Assembly: GCA_963737285.1 (NCBI GenBank)
Contig: CAVTRT010000001.1
Coordinates: 879,090 to 943,089 of the forward strand
Reading direction: 5' to 3'
DNA: 64,000 bases
From: Trebonia sp963737285
Lineage (GTDB): Bacteria > Actinomycetota > Actinomycetes > Streptosporangiales > Streptosporangiaceae
Part shown: piece after piece, positions 34,106-41,400 of the stretch
Layout: every line of letters starts with the position of its first letter
Position numbering within the stretch: the stretch's first letter is position 1
Program-made: the position numbers and the translations under genes
The notes under the pieces: model-generated
Databases searched by the model: none
Told to the model about the DNA's origin: nothing
Seen by the model: only the letters and a program-made list of their open reading frames with translations

Positions 34106-36025
34106 ATGACAGGTTCCGGCAGGCCATTCGGGATAATGCGTCTTGATGATTCCATCACGAGCCAGAAAGTCAAGCCGGGAACGATTCGGCGCATCTTCCC
34201 TTACGCCAAGCCGTACCGCTGGGCGCTGGCGCTGCTGCTCGTCGTGACCGCGCTTGACGCGGCTATCGCCGTGGCAAATCCCTTGCTGCTCGGGGTCATC
34301 ATAGATCGTGGCATACTGCCGCATCGGATTGACGTAATCAGGACATTGGCTATAATTGTCGCGGCGCTGGCCGTGCTGGATGCCCTAGCCGTGTACCTTG
34401 AGGCCTGGACTTCCGAACGGATAGGCGAGGGACTCATTCTCAGCCTACGCGTCGAAGTGTTCGAGCATGTCCAGCAGCAGCCCTTGGCGTTCTTTACCCG
34501 TACGCATACCGGTTCGCTGATCAGCCGGCTCAACGCCGACGTGATGGGGGCTGAGCAGGCGATTACCACACTGCTTTCCCAGACGCTATCTATAATTCTG
34601 ACGCTGGGTCTTGTGCTGGGTGCGCTATTCCTGCTGTCCTGGCCGATTACCACGATCGCGCTGGTGATAATCCCGCTCTTCATCCTTCCCGGCAAGGTGA
34701 TCGGCCGACGACTGCAGCGGGTTTCCCGGGAGCGCATGCAGCTGGACGCCGAGCTTGGCTCGATTCTGACCGAGCGGTTCAATGTGGCCGGCGCGATGCT
34801 TACCAAGCTGTACGGTCGGCCAGACGAGGAATCCGCGCTCTTCGCTGGCCGGGCGGCGCGTGTGCGCGACATGAACGTCGTCTCCGCTATCTACGGCCGC
34901 GTGTTCGGGATCCTCATCGGCTTGCTCGCCATGCTGATGAGCGCGCTGGTGTACGGCCTCGGCGGGAGCCTCGCGATCGGTGGCGAGCTTGGCGTCGGCA
35001 CCCTAGTGGCCATGGCGGCCTTGATCACCAGGCTGTATGGACCGATCAATCAGCTGACCAGCATGCAGGTTAATTTCATGACCGCATTGGTCAGCTTCGA
35101 CCGGATATTTGAGGTGCTCGACCTTAAGCCGCTCATCACCGACCGGCCCGGGGCGCTGGCACTATCGGGTGGGGAGATGGGTAACGGGAGCGCGCCGCAG
35201 GTCGAGTTCGACCGGGTCTGCTTCAGGTATCCGGTCGCGAGCGAGATTTCCCTGGCGTCACTGGAATCCATCGCCCTCCCCACACCCGAGCGCATCGGCA
35301 GCGAATGGACCTTGCATGACGTGAGCTTCTGCGCGCCGGGTGGGAAGCTCACCGCGCTGGTAGGGCCGTCCGGGGCCGGGAAGACCACGATTAGCAACCT
35401 AGTGCCCCGGCTATATGACCCTGCGTCGGGAGCCGTCCGGATTGGTGGGCATGATATCCGGGACCTAGCGCTGCGGTCAGTCCATGAAATGGTGGGAGTG
35501 GTCACGCAAGACGCCCACCTGTTCCATAACACCATCCGCGCCAACCTCCTCTATGCCCGTCCTGATGCCGGGGAGCGGGAACTGGTCGAGGCGTGCAAGG
35601 CGGCGCGGATCTGGGACCTTATCTGTTCGCTTCCCGATGGCTTTGACACCGTTGCCGGAGATCGTGGTTACCGGTTCTCCGGCGGGGAAAAACAGCGCTT
35701 CGCACTGGCGAGGCTGCTGCTCAAGGCCCCCCCGGTAGTCGTGCTTGACGAGGCCACGGCCCATCTGGACTCTGAGTCGGAGACCGCTATTCAGCAGGCG
35801 CTGAAGACCGCACTGGCGGGCCGGACCTCACTGGTGATCGCGCACCGGCTCTCCACCATCCGCGAGGCTGACCAGATCCTGGTCATCGATGCGGGCGAGA
35901 TCCGCGAGCACGGCACCCATGACGAGCTCCTGGAAACTGGGGGCCTCTACGCCGAGCTCTACCACACCCAGTTCGCCCGCTACCCGGCAAGCGGCAAGAC
36001 CCCCCCGGGCGCAGGCGGCATCTGA
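34106..36025 (+). CDS. ABC exporter, fused membrane and ATPase domains
   Basis: 639-residue half-transporter of the MsbA type. The membrane domain (about residues 30-330) has six hydrophobic helices, for example ALALLLVVTALDAAIAVANP and IITLGLVLGALFLLSWPITT-like stretches. The ATPase domain has Walker A GPSGAGKTTISNLVPRLYDP (about 418), signature RFSGGEKQRFALARLLL (about 528) and Walker B PPVVVLDEATAHLDSESE, with the H-loop IAHRLSTI. Start ATG 34106 follows GAGAGAGG. Related exporters accompany glycopeptide and ramoplanin-type clusters and are thought to export the product. It acts as a dimer in the membrane. Confidence 0.94.
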   Translation: MTGSGRPFGIMRLDDSITSQKVKPGTIRRIFPYAKPYRWALALLLVVTALDAAIAVANPLLLGVIIDRGILPHRIDVIRTLAIIVAALAVLDALAVYLEAWTSERIGEGLILSLRVEVFEHVQQQPLAFFTRTHTGSLISRLNADVMGAEQAITTLLSQTLSIILTLGLVLGALFLLSWPITTIALVIIPLFILPGKVIGRRLQRVSRERMQLDAELGSILTERFNVAGAMLTKLYGRPDEESALFAGRAARVRDMNVVSAIYGRVFGILIGLLAMLMSALVYGLGGSLAIGGELGVGTLVAMAALITRLYGPINQLTSMQVNFMTALVSFDRIFEVLDLKPLITDRPGALALSGGEMGNGSAPQVEFDRVCFRYPVASEISLASLESIALPTPERIGSEWTLHDVSFCAPGGKLTALVGPSGAGKTTISNLVPRLYDPASGAVRIGGHDIRDLALRSVHEMVGVVTQDAHLFHNTIRANLLYARPDAGERELVEACKAARIWDLICSLPDGFDTVAGDRGYRFSGGEKQRFALARLLLKAPPVVVLDEATAHLDSESETAIQQALKTALAGRTSLVIAHRLSTIREADQILVIDAGEIREHGTHDELLETGGLYAELYHTQFARYPASGKTPPGAGGI

Positions 36026-36045
36026 CTGTCCCTGACGCGAGGACA

Positions 36046-37077
36046 TCAGCAGGCCGGGCGGTGCTGCTGTAGCCGCCCGGCCTGCTGGCCTGGCCACGCC
36101 GCCAGGACAGGCCTGCCGAAGGCACAACGGCCGGATAAAATAGCCAGTGCCTGGGCGGTGATGAGTTCAGCCATCGCCACGACGATCTCGCGCGGAGGGG
36201 TAAAAGGCTCGCGTCCGTGCGCGGTGAGCATGTTGTCGATGATGAGCACGTCGCCTTCACGATAGTCGAAGCGCACGGCGGCGGACCTGTAGCAGGCCCG
36301 CACGTGCTCCATAACGTCGTCCGGAATAGGCGAGCCATCACCAAAATAGGTGTTACTGGGCAGGTCTTCCCCGCTGAACAGCTCCCGCAGGCCTTCTTGC
36401 GTGTCGGGCGGGAGCGTGGAAAGGTGGAAGAACGCGGCGTGGTTGAACCAGACTTCGTCTCCTGTCCGCGGATGACGGCGGACGGCGGGCCGGATAGCGG
36501 TCGTCCGTAGCCTGCCGTCGGCATGCCACTCCGCGTCAATGGTTTTGGCGGCGCAGTATCGCGTGACCTCGGCGCGATCCTGGGTGTTGAAGACCTCCTG
36601 CCAGGGCATGCCGATCCTGGCATCGAAGTTCCGTACCAGCATCCATCCTCGGCGGGTGAACTCTTCTCGGACTGAAGGATCGAGGATCTTCAGCACCTGC
36701 CTGGTGTCAGACAGAGGCGTCGCGCCACGTTGCCGAGGAGGCTGTATGCAGTAGAAGAAAAGCGACATCGGCCATGACGTCTGATAGGAGTTCTCGTTGT
36801 GGAAGAAGATCTCCTCAGTCGGCGGGTAGTCAGTCGAAGTGTAGACGTTTCCCTTCACGCTGTGGCGAGGCGAGGAACGCTCGGTGTAAGAGAGCGGCTC
36901 GCCTGACAGTGCGCGGACAGCGGACGCGAAGCCATCCACTCCGCCCACGTCGAAACCGCGCATCAGCACCGCGCCAGAATCGCGCAGCCTGTTGAGTATC
37001 TCCTGCTGCTGCGCCGCTAGCCGGTCCATGAGACGGCCATCACTGCCATCGCTCTGAATGATGTGGGGGAAACCCAT
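36046..37077 (-). CDS. SyrP-like Fe(II)/2-oxoglutarate oxygenase, copy 1
   Basis: 343-residue TauD/TfdA-superfamily enzyme. SyrP-type members beta-hydroxylate Asp held on a carrier protein. Iron-binding candidates are His and Glu in FFHNENSYQTSWP (H-x-E rather than H-x-D, as in SyrP-type enzymes) and the distal His in LIIDNMLTAHGREPF. The 2-oxoglutarate Arg lies shortly after. Start 37077 is preferred to 37095 because AAGGAG sits before it. The final 35 residues run through a terminator hairpin and lack family character. It is downstream of copy 2 (54-base gap) in a leftward operon divergent from the NRPS. Likely substrate: Asp3 or an Asn residue. Confidence 0.86.
   Translation of the reverse strand: MGFPHIIQSDGSDGRLMDRLAAQQQEILNRLRDSGAVLMRGFDVGGVDGFASAVRALSGEPLSYTERSSPRHSVKGNVYTSTDYPPTEEIFFHNENSYQTSWPMSLFFYCIQPPRQRGATPLSDTRQVLKILDPSVREEFTRRGWMLVRNFDARIGMPWQEVFNTQDRAEVTRYCAAKTIDAEWHADGRLRTTAIRPAVRRHPRTGDEVWFNHAAFFHLSTLPPDTQEGLRELFSGEDLPSNTYFGDGSPIPDDVMEHVRACYRSAAVRFDYREGDVLIIDNMLTAHGREPFTPPREIVVAMAELITAQALAILSGRCAFGRPVLAAWPGQQAGRLQQHRPAC
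36048..36086. terminator. Strong hairpin between convergent genes
   Basis: AGCAGGCCGGGCGG (36048-36061) and CCGCCCGGCCTGCT (36073-36086) make a perfect 14-bp stem with an 11-base loop, just after the exporter stop (36025). It lies within the last codons of the convergent oxygenase gene and can stop transcription from the exporter side, perhaps in both directions. Confidence 0.8.
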
Positions 37078-37131
37078 TTGTGTCTCCTTATCCATGGGTG
37101 GGTACGGATACCAGGTCGGCGATCCAGGGCG

Positions 37132-38070
37132 CTAGTCGGACATCGCTACCAGGACGCGGCGGGCGCCGGTGAACTTGCGGCGGCCGTGGGCTACCAGGAC
37201 ATTGTCGATGAGCAGCAGGTCGCCCGGCCGCCAGTCCACGTCGACGGCCGATTCGAAGCCGCGGTCGCGTACGTGATGCACGTACTCATCGGGGATGGGG
37301 CTGCCGTCGGCGAAGCGCACCGACTGGGGCAGGCTTTCCTCCGGCAACATCCTGGCGAGTGTTGCCGCGGTCTCGTCGCCGAGGGTGGCTGGGTGCCATT
37401 GGTCGGCCTGGTTGAACCAGACCTCGTCACCGGTCACCGGGTGCCGGGTAGTAGCCGTCCTGATCTGCGTGACTCGCAGCCCGCTTGCCGTCCACTCCCA
37501 CGTTGCCCCGGTGCCGGACAGATAAGCCTCGACGGCGTTCTTGTCAGCGGTCTCGAAGGTGGCTTGCCAGGTCTTGCCGAAGCCACGGCCATCAGGCAGA
37601 TTCTGGATGTACCGGATGCCATCGGCGAAGCGGTTCCTGACCTCGCGATCCAGGGAGTCGAGCCAGCGGGCGCCATCTGCGACAGGTGTCGCGCCTCCAG
37701 TCGATGCCGCGGTCTCGCAGAAGAAGAGCAGGCGGGTCGGCCACGTGGCCGCGTAGGAGAGCTCGTTGTGCATCGAGATGGCGAACTCAGGCGGATACTC
37801 GGTCGACGTGTAGACGTTGTCGCCGACCTTGGTGCGGGGAGAATTACCGTGGACGTACGGCAGGCGGTTCCGCAGTAGCAGATCTGCGACTTCGGTAAAC
37901 TGCCCAGCCGATATCCCGAAACTTCGGAATACGAGCGCCTTCTTGTCGGTCAGTAGCTTATCGATCGTTTCTTCGTTGTCAAGGTAGCTGCTGAGGCCGT
38001 CCACGCCTGGGGGGACCCCTAGCCTTTCGGGCGTTATCTCGAACGGATGCCAGCCGACGCAATCGTCCAT
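37132..38070 (-). CDS. SyrP-like Fe(II)/2-oxoglutarate oxygenase, copy 2
   Basis: 312-residue TauD-family protein related to copy 1 but clearly diverged. Iron ligands appear in SMHNELSYAATWP (H-x-E) and LLIDNVLVAHGRRKF; the conserved VYTSTEYPPEF, GGATPVADG and GDEVWFNQADQWHP segments are present. AAAGGA lies eight bases before the ATG. First gene of the leftward operon from the 38071-38476 divergent promoter region with its StrR-type operator, so coexpressed with the NRPS. Two paralogues suggest two hydroxylated Asp/Asn positions or different partner modules. Confidence 0.87.
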   Translation of the reverse strand: MDDCVGWHPFEITPERLGVPPGVDGLSSYLDNEETIDKLLTDKKALVFRSFGISAGQFTEVADLLLRNRLPYVHGNSPRTKVGDNVYTSTEYPPEFAISMHNELSYAATWPTRLLFFCETAASTGGATPVADGARWLDSLDREVRNRFADGIRYIQNLPDGRGFGKTWQATFETADKNAVEAYLSGTGATWEWTASGLRVTQIRTATTRHPVTGDEVWFNQADQWHPATLGDETAATLARMLPEESLPQSVRFADGSPIPDEYVHHVRDRGFESAVDVDWRPGDLLLIDNVLVAHGRRKFTGARRVLVAMSD

Positions 38071-38476
38071 CGTGGTGTCCTTTGCGCTCTGTCAATTAAC
38101 TCATGCGGTTCTTCTGCCGCAGTATCTTCTGGAAGGCTACGCGCATAGCGTAGCCTCAGCACTGGCACGCGGTGTGATGCCGCCGGAAGCCGGTGCTGGT
38201 AGTATTCAGCACCGCGACTGGGCGGCGTTCAAGTGGAGCGTAGTCGCGGTTGAACGGGAAATCAGCCTGGCAGCGCATGGCCTCGCCGGGTCGCGCGCCC
38301 GTCGGACCAGGGCGTATCTTCGACGGGTCATCGCAGGTCGCCCGGACCTTCCCTTGGCCTAAGCCCGGTTTAGCATTTTCGCCTTAGAGGGCTTGCCGTT
38401 TGTTGTCCGTAACAGGGACTCGGGCGGATCTGCCTCTCGGCCGTAATGGCGGATTAGTATTCAGCTGGGTAGTCGT
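38071..38476. other. Divergent promoter region of oxygenases and NRPS
   Basis: 406 bases without a gene. They carry the StrR-type operator at 38227-38255, placed between the leftward oxygenase operon and the rightward NRPS. An AT-richer patch just before the NRPS start may hold its promoter. Confidence 0.6.
38227..38255. promoter_or_regulatory. StrR-type operator in the NRPS/oxygenase divergent promoter
   Basis: GTTCAAGTG (38227-38235), 11-base spacer, then CGGTTGAAC (38247-38255). It lies 157 bases from the oxygenase start and 222 from the NRPS start, so one bound activator could serve both directions. Confidence 0.85.
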
Positions 38477-41400
38477 ATGGGTCGATCGATTGGGGCGCCA
38501 GGCGTGTCTGGATCTGATGGTGGTTACCGTGATCTGATGGTCGGGCAGCTGGGTATCTGGTATGCTCAGCTCCTTGGCGGCGACAATTCGATATATAACA
38601 TCGCCGAGTATCTTGACATTCGTGGCGACTTGGACGTTGCTCTTTTTGAGAAGGCCCTGCGGTACACCACCCGGGAGGTGCAGGCCTATAGCCTGCGCTT
38701 CCGGGAGAACGGGAGCGCGCCGCAGCAGTGGGTTAGCGATCCGGGTGACTGGCCGCTGCATCTTCTTGATGTCAGCTCGGCCCCCGATCCGCAGGCTGCC
38801 GCGGAAGAGTGGATGCGGGCAGAAATCCGTCATCCAGTGGACCTGCTGGAAGGCGCCGTATTCAGTTACGCGCTGCTCAAGATCGCCGAAGGCCGGCACT
38901 TCTGGTATCACCGCGTTCACCACGTTGCGAGCGATGGCGTGGGCGGTGCCATCATCGCCGCCCGGCTGAGCGAGGTCTATGCGGCGATGCTGGCTGGTTC
39001 CGTGCCCGCTGACGGGGCGCTGGACCCAGTTTCCATGCTGATGGACGACGAAGCGGCGTACCGGGTGTCTGCCGACTTCGACAGCGACCGCGAGTTCTGG
39101 CTAGACCAGCTCGCGGATCTTCCCGAGGTGCTCAGCGTCACCGGAAAGCAGGTCCCGCGGATCACCCGGATGCCCGTGCGGGCCCAGCGGGACGTCGATC
39201 CCGCCGGGGTGCAGGCGCTTAAGGACGCCGCGCGGCGGCTGCGGACCAGCTTCGCCGGGCTGATGATCGCCGCGGCGGCCGCGTATGTGCACGGCATCAG
39301 CGGGGCAGCGGACATCGTGATCGGCCTGCCGGTAATCGGCAGGACAGGCGCACGCCAGCGGCGGATCCCAGGCATGACCACCAACATGCTGCCCATCCGG
39401 CTCCGGGTCGAGGCAGGGATGTCGGTGGCCGACCTGGTGCGGCAGGCGTCCAGGACTGTCCGCGAGGGGCTGAAGCATCAGCGGTATCGCTACGAGGACA
39501 TGATGCGGGACCTGTCCCTCATCAATAACGGCACCCTATTCGGCCTGATTATCAACGTGATGTCGTTCGACTACGCGATCCGGTTCGGTGACTGCGAGGC
39601 TGTCGCGCACAACCTCTCCAACGGACCGGTCAATGACCTGCTGATCGCCGTGCATGACCGGCTGGGTGGCGGTGACGTTGAGGTCGTTTTCAACGCGAAC
39701 CCTGATCTCTACCGCATTGCGGACAACGAGGCGCTCGTCGGCCGGTTCCTGATGGTTCTCGACTGGCTGGCAGCGGTTTCCCCCGATGACCGCCTCGACG
39801 GGGCTGACGTCATGTCCCCATCCGAACGACGTCAGGTAATCAGTGAGTGGAATGAAACTGTCACGGCGGTGCCGCGGGCAGGTGGGGTGCATGAGCTGGT
39901 GGCAGCTCGGGCCGCCACCGATCCCGCGGCGCTGGCGGTGGTGTGCGGCGACGTCAGCCTGACCTTTGCCGAGCTGGTCAGCCGGGCAAGCCAGCTGACG
40001 CATTACCTGCGGGATACCGGCGTGGGGCCGGAGTCGGTGGTCGGGCTGTGCCTGCCGCGTGGCGCGGAGATGCTGACGGCACTACTGGCGGTGTTGCAGG
40101 CGGGGGCCGCCTATCTGCCACTGGATCCCGGTTACCCGGTAGACCGCCTGGCCTTCATGCTCGCCGACAGCAGGGTCTCGGTCGTGGTCGGGACGCAGGA
40201 GGTCCTCGAGGACCTGCCAGCCAGGCGGGTCCGGCTCATCGCACTTGATGACCCGACGGTCGCCGCGATGGTCGCCGCATCCCCAGCTGAGGCGCCGGCG
40301 GTGCGGGTGCTGCCGGATCAGCTCGCCTATGTGATCTACACGTCGGGGTCAACCGGGACGCCCAAGGGCGTACAGGTGACTCACGGCAGCCTGCTCAACT
40401 ACGTGTCATGGGCCGCAGCTGCCTACCGGGTAGGACCCGGGGCCATCGGCGCGCCGATGCATTCGTCGCTCGCGTTTGACCTGACCGTGAGCAGCGTGCT
40501 GGTGCCGCTCGTAGCGGGCGCGGCCGTCGCGGTCAGCCCGCAAGGGGGTGCGGAAGGCCTCGCGGCGCTGCTGACCGAAGGGCAGGGGTTCGGGCTGGTG
40601 AAGGTGGTCCCAGCGCACCTTCCGATGCTGGCCCAGATGGTCCCGGCGGAGCAGCTCGCTCGTGCGGCCGGACGGCTGGTGGTGGGTGGTGAGACGCTGC
40701 CGGGACACCTGGTGCGGTCATGGCTGGCTGGCGCTCCCGAGTGCGTGGTAGTGAATGAGTACGGCCCGACCGAGACAACAGTCGGCTGCTGCGTGTTCGA
40801 GGTCACCGCCGGGCAGGACATCCCCGATCAGGTGCCGATCGGCCGACCGGTGGCCAACAGCCGCCTGTACGTGCTGAACCAGAGGCTGCGGCCAATGCCG
40901 CCGGGAATGACCGGAGAGCTTTATATCGCGGGCGCTCAGCTTGCCCGCGGCTACGCACACCGCCCCGAGCTGACAGCGGAACGATTCGTGGCGTGTCCGT
41001 TCGGCGCGGCCGGGGAGCGGATGTACCGGACCGGGGACCTGGCCTGGTGGACCGCCGAGGGGCAGCTGCAATTCGCCGGGCGCGCCGACGACCAGGTGAA
41101 GATCCGCGGCTTCCGGATCGAGCCGGGCGAGATCGAGGCCGTGCTGGCCGCCCATCCCCTAGTGACGCAGGCGGTCGTGGCGGCCAGAGAGGACACGCCG
41201 GGGGACCGGCGGCTGGCTGGCTACGTCGTGCCGGCCGCCAGCGACCAGACCGACGGGCTGGCGGCGGCGGTGCGGGAGTACGCGAGCGCCAGGCTGCCGG
41301 AGTACATGGTCCCGGACGCGGTCGCGGTGATCGAGGCGGTGCCGCTGACCGGGAACGGCAAGGTCGACCGGGCGGCGCTCCCGGCGCCGGATTATGTCGG

